Shown piece after piece: positions 48,579-59,116 of a stretch of DNA of 64,000 bases (the stretch's first letter is position 1; each line of letters begins with the position of its first letter). The notes under the pieces are model-generated. The model saw only the letters and a list, made by a program, of their open reading frames with translations. It searched no databases and had not been told where the DNA came from. Source of the DNA: Plenodomus lindquistii (Eukaryota > Ascomycota > Dothideomycetes > Pleosporales > Leptosphaeriaceae); assembly GCA_025504975.1 (NCBI GenBank), contig JANUWI010000003.1, positions 310,001 through 374,000 on the forward strand, read 5' to 3'. The translations under genes were made by a program, and so were the position numbers.

Positions 48579-49988
48579 ATGTCCTCTATGGACCAAGACT
48601 ATCAAGAACAACAAATACACACAGCCACACCAATGCACCTGCGCAAACTCGAATCTCCGGTTCTTCAAACCATTCCATCCAGAGTTGAGTCTCCGCAGTC
48701 GACACGGGACCAGCCAGACACGAGCACCATGCCAACACATTTCTCGCCATATAACCGCACCACGCCCCCCATGACCCCCAGAGTCCATGATGGATCAATC
48801 CCGCGATCACCGTTTCATTCACGAATGCCCAATTATACGCGCTCCCCGGAGGCAGCTGCTGTCTGGCAACATGGCTCGGTATTCACGCAAATGGCGCCCC
48901 CTGGTTACGGGCCACGCGATACCATCGGCTTTGCCAAATCGCACGATGATCACTTCAATACTTCGCACCCTCAGCATCCGTACAACACCCCATCAACTAT
49001 GCAGGTGTATACTGGCCATGGGCTGCCAAAGATGACCATACAAAAGCGCGAAGTACCTCGCATCGTGGTCCCGGGCCACGGCAGTGTGAAACTTCCTACA
49101 ATATCGGCCAGCGAGTTGAAAATACCACTGTACAGCGAACTTGAGCATAAGCCCAAGAAGTCGAGGAGACAGTCTATAGAGAAGACCCAAGCATGGCTTG
49201 CGAGCTTGAGAAAGCATAGCCCAGGTCAGCTCTTCAACAAGAACTTTGGCTTTGACGGTGCTTCTCTCTGGGCACCGTGTGATCGCACGCCGCAAATCAG
49301 TCCCAGATCTTCCATCTTCAAGGTTGACCCCCTGTCTCCACTATCCTCATCAGCTGCAGTGGAGAGACAGGATGTCGATTCCAAAAGCGCAGACACAGTG
49401 CTCGACTCCCCACATGGCAAAACCACGACACCCACAAAGAGCACCCCAGCCGCACCACCACAAGAACAACAATCCGTCTCCGCAACTCCACCTCCCTCCC
49501 ACCACTCCACCTCAGACGTCCACCCCGGCAATCCCGTAGACTGGGGCCACACAGTCCCAACCCCAACCATCCACACGAATCCATTCACGCTATTCCCCCC
49601 TCCCACCACCCTCCCCTCCCGCCGCCACTCCTTCCCCAGCACATGCACCCCCTCTTCCCACAAACAAAACAAGCACCTCGCCCGCCTCACCATCCTCTCC
49701 ACAACAGTCCGCAAGCGCGCATGCACACTTGGACGCCAGGAGCGAACGAGCAGGAAAGTAGCTCCAGGACCGGGATCTACGCCGGCGACGAAAGCTGTGA
49801 ATGAGCGTGATGGTGGGGAGATGACGACGCTGAAGAGGTCGACGAGTAATCCTAGTGCGGAGGCGTTTTTGAAACATGTTAGGGCGAGTTTGGAGAGGAG
49901 GAGGATGTCTGGAGGAGGCAAGAGGGGGGAGAATGCAGTGTTTGCGGATGAGGCGGAGAAGGGGTTTTTGGGGAATGCGCCGTTGTGA
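48579..49988 (+). CDS. Hypothetical disordered protein
   Basis: A single open frame of 469 aa from the first ATG (MSSMDQDYQEQQ); the same frame is open a little further left but without an ATG. The protein is rich in Pro, Ser, Thr and His, with many SP and TP pairs, so it is probably largely disordered and phosphorylated. The most structured-looking part is near residues 170-230: GHGSVKLPTISASELKIPLY, then KPKKSRRQSIEKTQAWLASL. A basic C-terminal stretch (FLKHVRASLERRRMSGGG) follows. I do not recognise a domain. Cryptic introns inside low-complexity parts cannot be excluded. Base use changes within the gene from C-rich to G-rich near 49750. It converges with the HNH-domain gene, whose stop is 153 bases away. 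Confidence 0.65.
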   Translation: MSSMDQDYQEQQIHTATPMHLRKLESPVLQTIPSRVESPQSTRDQPDTSTMPTHFSPYNRTTPPMTPRVHDGSIPRSPFHSRMPNYTRSPEAAAVWQHGSVFTQMAPPGYGPRDTIGFAKSHDDHFNTSHPQHPYNTPSTMQVYTGHGLPKMTIQKREVPRIVVPGHGSVKLPTISASELKIPLYSELEHKPKKSRRQSIEKTQAWLASLRKHSPGQLFNKNFGFDGASLWAPCDRTPQISPRSSIFKVDPLSPLSSSAAVERQDVDSKSADTVLDSPHGKTTTPTKSTPAAPPQEQQSVSATPPPSHHSTSDVHPGNPVDWGHTVPTPTIHTNPFTLFPPPTTLPSRRHSFPSTCTPSSHKQNKHLARLTILSTTVRKRACTLGRQERTSRKVAPGPGSTPATKAVNERDGGEMTTLKRSTSNPSAEAFLKHVRASLERRRMSGGGKRGENAVFADEAEKGFLGNAPL

Positions 49989-50140
49989 AGTGGGAGTTGG
50001 ATGGCAGGATCCAATGGACGAGGTTTCCAGACAAGTTCTCTTCTGTTAATGTTGGGTACATTATCCCAGTTTTACACACATTGGTATTAAGAATTTATCA
50101 ACTAGCTAAGCAAACCCCATCATCCCCCCCCCCTCACCTC

Positions 50141-51068
50141 TCACCTCTTCCTCCACCTCACCCCCCCAACCCACCGCACCCACCCCTCCACCCGTCTCCT
50201 AACCTCCTGATCCCCCTCCACCCCGCCCTCAAAAATCAACTCGACGCTATAAAACCCCCTCGCCAACTCCTCATTCCCCCTCAACCCATGCACAAAACTA
50301 TGACAAGCCCTACACAACCACGCCACACTGCCCAGCCTACTCTCATCATGCCACCCCCTCTTCCTCACCTTTGCATGCACAGATTTCGGAATCAAATGGT
50401 GGTATGTCAGCGGTATCCAGTCGCGGGCGCAGAGTTCGCACGCGGAAGTTCGGGTTGTGGACCACAGGGGCGGAGGGGACGTGGTGTGCGTTATGTATGC
50501 GGTGAGGATGGGGTTTAGGAGGGCGGAGAGGGAGGGGGGGTCTGGGGGGGTGGGGAGGAGCGCAGAGGATGTTAGGGTGTCGAGGGCGGGTGGGGGGATG
50601 AGGGGGAGGAGCGGGGAAATGGTACTGGGGGTTAGGGGGAGGGAGTAGGTGTCTTGCAGGGTGGGGGTGGAGGTGTAGAGGGTGTGGGTTAGGGTGCGGA
50701 GGGGTGGGGGGAGGGAGGGGAAGATGAGGGTGGATAGGTACTGGGTTGGTTAGTTGGTTAGTTGGGAGAGAGTGGGAGGGTAGATGGGGATATGGAAAAC
50801 GTACGTCGATGAAGTCGCCGAGATCCTCTGCGTCGGTGGTCTGGCTTGTTTCTTGTGATGTGGCTGTAGCTCTGCTTTGTGCGCCTGGTCTCATATCCTG
50901 AGCTACCACGCTCGTCTTGGTCTTTGAAGCTTTTCTCAGATGGCGCCTGCTCTTCGTCTTTTTCCTATCCTCTGTGGGTGCAGCAAGGAGCCTCAATACC
51001 GCTTCACTCATACACTCGCGGAAGATCTCATAATTGGCTTGCTCCTCGGCGGGAATCGAGTCATCCAT
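50141..51068 (-). CDS. HNH-type domain protein, fungal family of unknown role
   Basis: Two minus-strand exons, 51068-50805 and 50740-50141, joined across a 64-base intron (GTACGT donor, AACTAAC branch), give 287 aa. The N-terminal ~90 residues are charged (DRKKTKSRRHLRKASKTKT). A Pro/Leu-rich middle part (SLPPPLRTLTHTLYTSTPTL) follows. The HNH-like zinc-binding domain is at about 189-240: CELCARDWIPLTYHHLIPKS, then KRGWHDESRLGSVAWLCRAC and HSFVHGL. The CxxC, HH and CxxCH elements are all present. HNH domains occur in nucleases and DNA-binding proteins; this fungal family has no experimental role that I know. The unspliced frame loses the HNH region, so the intron is needed. Exon 2 has extreme C-rich then G-rich coding sequence. 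Confidence 0.8.
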
Positions 51069-51833
51069 TTTGCTCCTGGACCAAAATGTCGTTTTAAGAT
51101 TTATCGCACTTGTACTTGGAGATGCGATGGTTTGTTTCGTCTCTGCTGGATAATGTCTGTAGCAAGTCAGTGAATGTGCCAGACGTTGATTGGATGGTTA
51201 CGCGTATACTGGATGTACGTATAAAGACGAGTCCACGGGATTATGGGGAAGTTGTCAACATGGTTGGAATTTGCGCTTCATGTGACTGGACTACATGGTC
51301 ATCTGTTCGAGGCGCGTGAGTGGCGACACACCGCAGTCGATGACGAAGACGCGCGATGCTTTGGTGAGGCGAGGCAAGGCACTACCAGCACACATTTATT
51401 GTACAAGCGGGGTCATGATTGCAGAGGGCTGACTTGCAACGAAGGGCGGCGTACGAGTTCGTATCAACATTTCGCGCCAGGGTTCGTTCTACACGATTCT
51501 TTCTAGCACGATGCTTACTGTTGTAGAGTGTGACGGTTGTTTTTAGACAGCTCACTTGATGGTCATGCATAGGGCGTGATTTGAGAACAGGACAGCTCAG
51601 ATATGCGATGCGAATGGTAGACTCGGATGTAAGGTCATTGTATTCGTGTTTGATGTTCCCGTACTTGAGATGGCCATGCAGTTGACGGAGTCGACATTTA
51701 CTACCACACATCGCGGCAACGATTCAACAGCTGAACATGTTCCATGCTAAATGCATCTGCCTGCGCATGCATCAACTCGATTTCCATGATCTCAGTGTGC
51801 CACTGAAGCCGCCCCCTACGCATCCCAGCAGCA
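51069..51833. other. Intergenic, no supportable gene
   Basis: About 760 bases upstream of the HNH gene and downstream of the PP28 gene. ORFs at 51243-51711 lack features. Confidence 0.45.
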
Positions 51834-52689
51834 TCAAGCCTTCTTCTTCCCACCCTTGGCAAGACGCTGCGCCTTCCCTTTGGCCTGTTCCCTTCTCCTA
51901 TTCTCCCTCTCCATCAACTCCGCCTTCTCCTTATCCAGCTCTGCCCGCTCTTCCGCCTCAGCCTTCTTGCGCGCCGCCTCTGCAGCCCTACGCTCCTTGA
52001 CCAACGCCAACCGCTCCAAATCCGCACGCGCCTGCTCCGTCTTGCCCTCTGCATGCAACTTCTCGTACCGCTCCTTGGCCTGCTGCGCCTGGAACGCTTC
52101 ACGCTCGCGGCGCGACAGCTGGCTGACGTCCTGCTTGCCCTTGCCCTTCCCAGCAGCGGGGGCAGCAGGCTCCTCGTCTGCGGCAACGGGCATGGTGGCA
52201 GCTTGTGTGCGGGCTTTTGCAGTGTGGTTTGGGTTTGCGGGCATGTCGTCGTCTTCGTCTTCGTCTTCGGAGGAGGTGGGGAGATCGCCTGCCTCGGGCG
52301 TCTTTTGGCTCTTCTTTGCTATGGCGGCGGCTTTGCGCTTTTTGGCGAGGTCGCGGCGCTGTTCGCGGGTGAGTTCTTCGGCGGCGGGCTTGGAGGGGCC
52401 GTCTTCTTCAGAGGATTCTTCTTCAGAGGATTCTTCGGCTTCTGAGGACTCTTCGGCGATGTTGCCGGGTTGTTCCTGCGGTGGGGGGTTAGCTGGTGGA
52501 ATGCATATATATATATATGTATATATATGTGTGTGTGGATAAAGGCAAAAGGAAAGGTAGACATACACCCCACATGCCTACGACTTCGCCATCTGCATTC
52601 AGTGGCTGCAAGTCGCGCGAGAACTTCTTGCCGCCTCCACGCTTGACCTTGTTGAACTTGCCACCGCGGCCGCGTCCTGCTGAAGACAT
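51834..52689 (-). CDS. PP28/PDAP1-like casein kinase substrate phosphoprotein
   Basis: Two minus-strand exons, 52689-52567 and 52475-51834, joined across a 91-base intron with a GTATGT donor, give 254 aa. The N-terminus is MSSAGRGRGGKFNKVKRGGG, followed by acidic SSEAEESSEEESSEED, ideal casein kinase II sites. The PP28 domain lies near residues 130-200: NPNHTAKARTQ and SQLSRREREAFQAQQAKERY, then YEKLHAEGKTEQARADLERL. A charged coiled-coil-like tail rich in Lys, Glu and Ala ends in GGKKKA. This matches the PDAP1/HASPP28 family (human protein 181 aa), whose fungal role is undefined. The intron contains an (AT)n/(GT)n microsatellite. The name describes homology only. Confidence 0.88.
52506..52537. 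repeat. AT/GT microsatellite inside an intron
   Basis: A run of atatatat, gtatatat and gtgtgtgtg units lies within the PP28-gene intron. Length polymorphism between strains is likely, since copy changes there are tolerated. Confidence 0.85.
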
Positions 52690-53982
52690 ATCGTGTGTTT
52701 ACAGGTGGTGTGGTGGAAGAAGGGCGGGTTCGTGATCGAGGGTTCTCGCTGGATAGGGGACTCGCGTGCGCAGTCCTAGTCTCGAGGAGCGTGTGTTCGA
52801 GCGTGCTCTGTTCAGTCGTACGAGTACAAAAGTGTCGTGTGCTTCCGTCAAAGTCGTTGCAGCAAAAGCAGTTGTTCGTGTTCGTGTTCGCGTTCGCGTT
52901 CGTGTCGGTGTTTCGCGCAAAGTCTATGACTGAGCAAAAGGTGAAGCCCAGAGGTAGCAGGTAGCGAACTTTTTAATGCTGTGACCACCAAATACTGCAT
53001 TAGCTCTTTGGCCCGTACCGTAATTTCACACCCCATAAGATTGTCCGGCAACGATACCTTTTTTTTTCTTTCCAAGAGAAGTACACAGGAAGATATTTCC
53101 AACAAACCGTAGATATTCAAACACAATCTCAATCAAAGGCGCCAACGAGTCCTCTCTCCCCCTCAGCCAGCCAGCCCCGCTATACAAAGCACACACCCCC
53201 ACCATCCCTCGTCACACATCCAACAAATCCACCATGCCCCATTCGCCCAACAACTCACGCTAACCCCTTTAAAAAGCACTAACCGCACCCGACCACACTA
53301 TTCCCAAACGCCTCAAGCTCGCTGACATAACGCCCTCGCACGGGCCCTCTCCACGCGCGCTGGGTTTTCCTCGCCACAGCAGCTCCTGTTTCTCTTTTCC
53401 CTTCACATAAAAACTGAATACCCCATTATTCACTGTGCATTCTTCCATTCATTGAGTATGCAGAGGGGAAAATGGAGGTTAGATTATTATAACTGGCGTC
53501 TGCTTACCCCCTTCTCCTCTGACTTTGCGTGGGGCGAAGGTAAATATTTTGGACGGTACATAACTTGGTCTTTGGGGAAATTTTGCAACTCTGTCATGAT
53601 GGATGCATGTGAAACCTTGCGGGAGAAATCGTCGCAATTTGCATTGTTGAGCTTGCCATGGCATCTGCTGTTTTGAGTGTGTGTGTGTCGTGCGTGTTTG
53701 TTGTGCTGGACATAAGAGCTACATGTCTTTGCTTCAGGGAGACTGCCCTGGATCGGCCAGGCTTAGAGGCCATGTTCATGGATATGGCCTTTGTACGTTG
53801 TGATCTACAGCGGGCAAGCACCTCTACTCAAACATCTACTATACACGTATACACCCATCTCACTTGTATACTTGCCTGCTCCATGATCCCCAGCTTGCAT
53901 CGACTCGTTTCCACATACTTCATCATCATCATCATCTTGTCACGAGCGAGAGATTGCACTCGTCCTCAGACCCTCGTACACA
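52690..53982. other. Intergenic region between PP28 and the FMN protein
   Basis: About 1.3 kb with the PP28 upstream sequence, the hexanucleotide repeat, a t-run near 53059 and a pyrimidine-rich stretch at 53140-53420. Both flanking genes are on the minus strand. No gene is called. Confidence 0.45.
52873..52908. repeat. Hexanucleotide (gttcgt)n-like repeat
   Basis: About six units of gttcgt/gttcgc occur about 180-220 bases upstream of the PP28 start codon, in its likely promoter or leader. On the minus strand it reads as a run of CGAACA/CGAACG units. Confidence 0.75.
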
Positions 53983-56375
53983 TCACAACCTCACCTCCTT
54001 CACGTTTCCATCTCCTTGCCCATCCTTACTCTGCCCATCCCCGGCAGCATCCCCCCGAACATCAACATTCAAATTGGCCAACATGGCCTCCCTCAACTCA
54101 CCCCCCGAATCCTCTTGCTCCAGTCCTGGCGTCTCCAGCAGTTCCGGCTTCACTCGAACCTCGTAATTGTACTTTTCCTTCAAAAACGTCGCAATCGCCA
54201 CATTCTGCTCCCGTGTACCCTTTCCGTAGAAATCTCGCAATTCCTTGGCCACAAGTGTAGCTAGCAGAAGCCCCGTCGCTACGTTCTGTGGTTCCTCTTG
54301 GCCTGGTACGAGCACCGTGGCTTTGTAGTGGAGGCCCATGGCCGCCAGTTGATCTGCCGTGTTCCATGTCGTCGCGCGGAGAGGCATGTCGTGGACGAAT
54401 TGCTTGACGCGTGACTGCAGGTCAGTCCACGAGACTTTGTGTTCTAGCCAGGCGTCAAGCAGGGCATACACTTTGGGCGCAAAGTCAATAAACCGCTGCG
54501 TAGTATTGTAAATGTGTCGGATTTTAAGGAAAAAGTAATCCACATCTACACCTGTAATCGTCGGGTCGACATTTGACCGCCGGAGAATCTCGCTGATGGG
54601 GAGGGCTCGGTGTCTGCGGAATTCGGCTTCGACCGAGGGGTACAGGGTATAGATTACGCGGCGGAGGATAACGCGAGTTTCGGGCAAATTGACATGGCCT
54701 GTGATGTCGACTCGGTCTTGATTGAAGGTCTTTGGGTGCGCGATCTTGAGGATGCGGGCGTGGGCGGGATTGAAGTAGTATCTGGCCCCGGTGTCGTTTC
54801 CCCAAAACTTATGCAGGCCTTCATTGACAGCCTGAGGGAGCTTGCGCGCGCGTTGGATCAAATCCTTCTCGAGCCTCTCCAATTGCAATATATTGAAAGT
54901 AGCGCCATCATCTGGGGTGCTGATCGGATCCACGAGACCGGCTGCTCGCAAGGGCTTCATGATGTCGCTTGGTAGGAGGTTTATGCATCCAACAGAGGCG
55001 CCCAGATGTTGTAAGAACACATTGTAATCCAGTGAGAGGAAGCGCCTGTCAAGCGCGATCAGCTTTTTCGCACGCTCGATGATGGTGTCCAGCGAAGAAG
55101 GTGACAGTCGCCCGTAAAATTCGCTCATAACAGGCAATTTCGTACGAGCTGCGGAAATTTGAGGATTCGGGAGGCCCATTTCTTGTCTGCAGTGAGACAT
55201 GAGTAAAAACAGGTCGATGCCCAGAGCGAGCGGGTATAAAGGAACAATTGTCCCGAGTTTCCTGATGTTGTTTTTACTCATCTCCAGATTACTCTTGTCC
55301 GACTTTAAGAAGACTTTGAGGTCTTCCATGTACCGAAGTCGCTCCTGCTCTCCGGGGAATTGCTTACAATCCCATATCCTCTGAGCCTTTGAGAGTGGGT
55401 CGTCCTTCGACTGAAGCTGAGCTCCGGTGGCCGATGTGTGCGGTTGGATTACTGAGCCGTCGACACGCATGTAATTCCCGTTGAAATAGAGGACTGCAGG
55501 ACATTTGATGTCCTTTTTGTCGATGCTGTCGATGCTCGCAACAAGTATGACATGGTCAGCGACAGTCATCTCCTGGGTTACTGTACACTCCATCGCAGCT
55601 TGGACGTCGTCCTCCCAAATCTGAGGCGCCATGGATGGAGTCGACCTGTCATCCTTTGGGTTCTTTGGTACCCATAGCTTTTTGAGATTCTTGCGCCGTT
55701 TGCTGTATGCATCGGCGTGGTTACCGTTACAGAATTGCTCCACCACATTGGCGCCGCCCTTGTTTGCTGAGGGGATGTGGACTCGGAAAAGCCCTTTCCC
55801 GTTTCGTATGGCGTCGAGTGTTTTGGACGGCTCTTTGATGTTGAAAGATATCATCGGTGGGTTCATCGAGACCGTGTTCAAGGACGACACAGCGATGCCC
55901 ATGGGAACATGCTCTTTGGTCTCAGGGTCAATGCTTGCGACTGTGATCACAGCAACTGAGCCAGGTACACTGCCCATCAGTTTGCGAACAGAGGTCTTGA
56001 GCGCCTCAGCTTCGGGGTCCAAGTCGTGTGTCGCAGGCTCCTGTGCCCCCAATGCGCCATGTTGCCTGTCGTCTTTCTGCTCAAGACTTTCCGATGTATC
56101 CTCAAGCTCTGTAGGTGATTGGTCACTCTGTACATTCGATGCAGCCTCTGCCTGCTGTTGAAAGAGATGGCGGGTCGCGTGGTAGCTCCGAGCGTAGCTA
56201 TTGCGAGTGTAGAATTCGCCACTGAGAAGTCGTGGGGAGAAGATTGCACATTGCCGTGAAGAATCTGAGGGGGATTTAGTATGAGCCCGTCAAGAGCGAT
56301 GCACTACATACTCTGTACGTTCCATCTGTAAAACGCCGCAAAGAAGCGCGCCGCCGGACGCTGCGAGAGCGACAT
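53983..56375 (-). CDS. Flavin-reductase-domain (FMN split-barrel) protein with mitochondrial leader
   Basis: Two minus-strand exons, 56375-56312 and 56264-53983, joined across a 47-base intron (GTATGT donor, ACTAA branch, CCTCAG acceptor), give 781 aa. The frame extends well upstream of the position where the long ORF alone would be started. The restored N-terminus (MSLSQRPAARFFAAFYRWNV..RNSYARSYHATRH) is Arg-, Ser- and aromatic-rich and nearly free of acidic residues, a typical mitochondrial presequence. The flavin reductase-like domain lies at about 108-300: GSVPGSVAVITVASIDPETK, MGIAVSSLNTVSMNPPMISF, LFRVHIPSANKG and MTVADHVILVASI. The remaining ~450 residues are helical (SEFYGRLSPSSLDTIIERAK, FNPAHARILKIAHPKTFNQD) and I do not recognise them as a named domain. 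Biochemical role unknown; FMN-dependent oxidoreduction in mitochondria is inferred. It is divergent from the mitoribosomal bL31m gene, which fits a mitochondrial role. Confidence 0.82.
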
Positions 56376-56608
56376 TGTCGCAAGAAGAGTGTGATCACCT
56401 AAGTGCCCTTTGCATGTCCGATTGTAGTTTGACAAACAGACAGCAGGTCTTGAAGAGCCGAGAAAGCGCGACGTTGTGAATACCCCACTGGTGTTCCCGT
56501 CGCGCCTGCCCTCCACCCAAAAAACGTCAGATGTCAAGTCTTGGCTCATCGCAAACCTCCGTCTCGAACTCCGCATCTTCAACTTCAACACCACACCACA
56601 CAACCTCA
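56376..56608. promoter_or_regulatory. Divergent promoter, FMN protein and bL31m
   Basis: 233 bases between opposed start codons of two probable mitochondrial proteins. A shared promoter would co-express them; no element is clearly identifiable. Alternative in-frame ATG for bL31m at 56531 would shorten this region. Confidence 0.45.
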
Positions 56609-57148
56609 ATGCCCTCACCAATCCCCTCCCCCAGCGCTCTCCGCGCTCTACGCGCTTCACTCCACTGCCAACCCACCACACACCAACAAATCCGACACGC
56701 GACGCTGCTCCGCCGCCCGAAGCGACCCTACACATTCACGCAACTCATCACCCTCTCCGACGGCTCCTCCTTCACACTGCGCACCACGAACCCCACACCA
56801 GTCTACAAGAGCACAAAGGACATACGCAACACACCGCTGTGGAACCCGAGTTCGCAGAAACTGTTGAATGTGGAGGAGGACGAGGCGGGCAAGTTGGCGG
56901 CGTTTAGGGCAAAGTTTGGGAGGGGTTGGGACGCTGAGGGGGGAGTTGCTGTGAGTTTCTTACTGGGGTGGTAAATTTGAATGGAAAGGTGATCATGAAC
57001 TAACGAGTAATGATAGGATGGGAAAGACACCAGCGGACAAGATCACCTTATGGATTTGATCAGCAAGAGTGGGAAGGCGAATGCGTCGGCGAAGAAGGCG
57101 GATGGGGCTGCGAAGGCGCCGGCAAAACCAGCAGCGAAGAAGAAGTGA
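56609..57148 (+). CDS. MRPL36: Mitochondrial ribosomal protein bL31m (MRPL36 family)
   Basis: Two exons, 56609-56950 and 57017-57148, joined across a 66-base intron (GTGAGT donor, AACTAAC branch, GATAG acceptor), give 157 aa. The N-terminus (MPSPIPSPSALRALRASLHC) looks like a mitochondrial presequence. Family motifs: RHATLLRRPKRPYTFTQLIT, SDGSSFTLRTTNPTPVYKST and DIRNTPLWNPSSQKLLNVEE, then FRAKFGRGWD. The tail is Lys/Ala-rich (KADGAAKAPAKPAAKKK). bL31m belongs to the large mitoribosomal subunit. The upstream in-frame ATG at 56531 would add 26 low-complexity residues; I prefer 56609 because the presequence then begins directly. Confidence 0.88.
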
Positions 57149-57923
57149 GGATGTACAAGGGCCGGCTGGGTTGGAGAATACATACCAGACGGTATTGTTT
57201 GGAGTTTTACAATTCTGTATCAAAGGCTCCCTAAAGTAGAAGGACGGACGGTTTATTGTGTTGCCCTGTGTACGGCAGTTTGAATATCACATATCTACCA
57301 CATACTCCAGCGTTCACCCAGCTCCAATCATCATGCTCTCATGTACAAAGTTGCACAGAGTGCTTTCACAGCGATAGCTCCACTTGTGGATTCGAGGTAC
57401 GCAGTCTTACCCGGATGTGTAGGTAGGCGTGTTGTAGTATATGTATGGCCCAAATATGGGCTGAGAGTACGCGTTTGTGAAAATGGTGATTTGGCAGATA
57501 CCTGACTGAGCAATGGACAGCCAACGGTGCAATGCGTTTTCTTCTCTTGCCTATGGGAAACTCAAGGCACTGGTGTGCACAACACAACACATGCTGCGCA
57601 TCTAATCATGGCATAGGTGAAACATGACACATTTGACATGTATCATTGAAATGCTTATTCATGTCTAAATCAACCCTCCGACTATGCTGCCGTTTCGACA
57701 GCCACACACGCCTGCTCACAGTCATAGCGGCTCACTCATTGGGGTATATTGAGCTTTTGCAGCTTCATCTTCCATTGCTGTCGAAGAAGAAATGACCGGG
57801 CTTTGGTTGCCACGTCCCTGTGGATGCCTCTTTTATTTCCAACGCCGACCCACCCTATGCGAAGCCACTAAAGGTCATTTGCGATCCATCGTCTCAATTC
57901 ATTATGCGTTGAGTCATGTTCGC
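57149..57923. other. Convergent intergenic region
   Basis: About 775 bases between the ends of bL31m (+) and eIF3k (-). No gene-like ORF; small ORFs at 57331-57590 show no features. Confidence 0.5.
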
Positions 57924-58916
57924 TCATGCGGGCTGCTCGTAAGCCCTCTTGATCACTCTCGAGAATTCTACGTAGCTGTTAGTACTAAACATGGGGTCAG
58001 TGGTGGGAGAGTCGACATACGATCAAACTTGACGTTTTCCCTAACAACGGTGCCCTTGGCCTCGTTGTCCTTGTTGATGGGCACCTTGATCTTGGCGCCA
58101 TCAATGGTCCAGCCACATACACTGCCGACAAAGTGCTCAAACTCGCTGCCAGAGAGATTCAACCACGACTCGAGGATGCTACGGTCGACTTCTCGCACCG
58201 CCTGGCTGACAGTCGCGGCGATACGGACGCGCATCAGCTCCTCGAAGCCTGAGACGTCGGCAATCAAGTCGGCGTACAGGTCATCCGAGTCAAGCGTTGA
58301 CCAGAAAGCAGCGTAGTCGGCGCCCTCGAGCAGATTTCTCAGCTCGTTGAGCTTCTGCACGGCTTCTGATAGCGGCGCATCGCCGGCGGCGGGGTTGTGT
58401 AATGAGGAGGACAAGGGGGCCAGGACGTGGGGTGGGAGGAGGGAGAGGCCGAGGGAGAAGTCGGGGCTGGGGAAGACGGTCAAGGCCTTGACGAGGATGT
58501 TGGTGATGGTCTCGTCCTTGGCGAGATGGGGGTTGAACTGGTAGCTGCAGTGCTCGGTCAGTATGGGCGGCGACTGCCAGGAGAGAAGCACAGGACGAGT
58601 GCGGAGCAGCATTCAGATAGAGCTAATAATAAACTTCAGTGGGCGGAGGGATTCAGTCTCCAGTCCCTCGGGTAATAGGAAACGTTGTGGTTGTTTGTTC
58701 ATCTTGCAACGGGCGCAGTGCCAGCAGGCGAGGGAAGGGCACGTACAGCTTGAGGAGGGCGAGGTTGGAGTAGCAGTCGTATGTCTGGCTCTCGCACTGC
58801 TGCATGACATAGTCCTGGAAGGTGCCCGTCGTCTCCGGATTGTAGCGGTCGAGGCCATCGAGGATCTGCTGGATGTGGTCCGGCCGCTCTGGCGCAAAGT
58901 CGAAGGGGGCGCCCAT
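57924..58916 (-). CDS. eIF3k: Translation initiation factor eIF3 subunit k
   Basis: Three minus-strand exons, 58916-58747, 58544-58021 and 57967-57924, give 245 aa. Introns are 202 bases (GTACGT donor) and 53 bases (GTATGT donor, ACTAAC near the end). The start MGAPFDFAPERPDHIQQILD and YDCYSNLALLKLYQFNPHLA read directly into the second exon. Other family features are FSLGLSLLPPHVL, LNELRNLLEGADYAAFWSTL and RVRIAATVSQAVREVDRSIL, then VKFDQFSRVIKRAYEQPA formed across intron 2. Choosing the acceptor at GTAG|AATTC rather than ACAG|CTAC restores this conserved end. eIF3k is a non-core subunit of the eIF3 complex, present in filamentous fungi and animals but absent from budding yeast. It is divergent from TSR4. 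Confidence 0.92.
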
Positions 58917-59116
58917 GGTGAGATTGTGCGGATGTGCGACGTCGAGCGAGGCCGGCCGTGGTGGAGGCTTCGTCAATTTCGTTCAGTGCGAGCGCCCGCG
59001 CACGAGCCACGGCCCCCCGTCAGAGCAGAGCCCCGCGTCCCTGTTCGCTTCCACACAAAAAGTTGCGCCCATGCAAGCACGTGAGCCACACCCGCACACC
59101 TCATACTCTCTCCAAG
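58917..59116. promoter_or_regulatory. Divergent promoter, eIF3k and TSR4
   Basis: Only 200 bases separate the two start codons. The sequence is GC-rich with no TATA box, as expected for constitutive translation-related genes. Confidence 0.5.
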
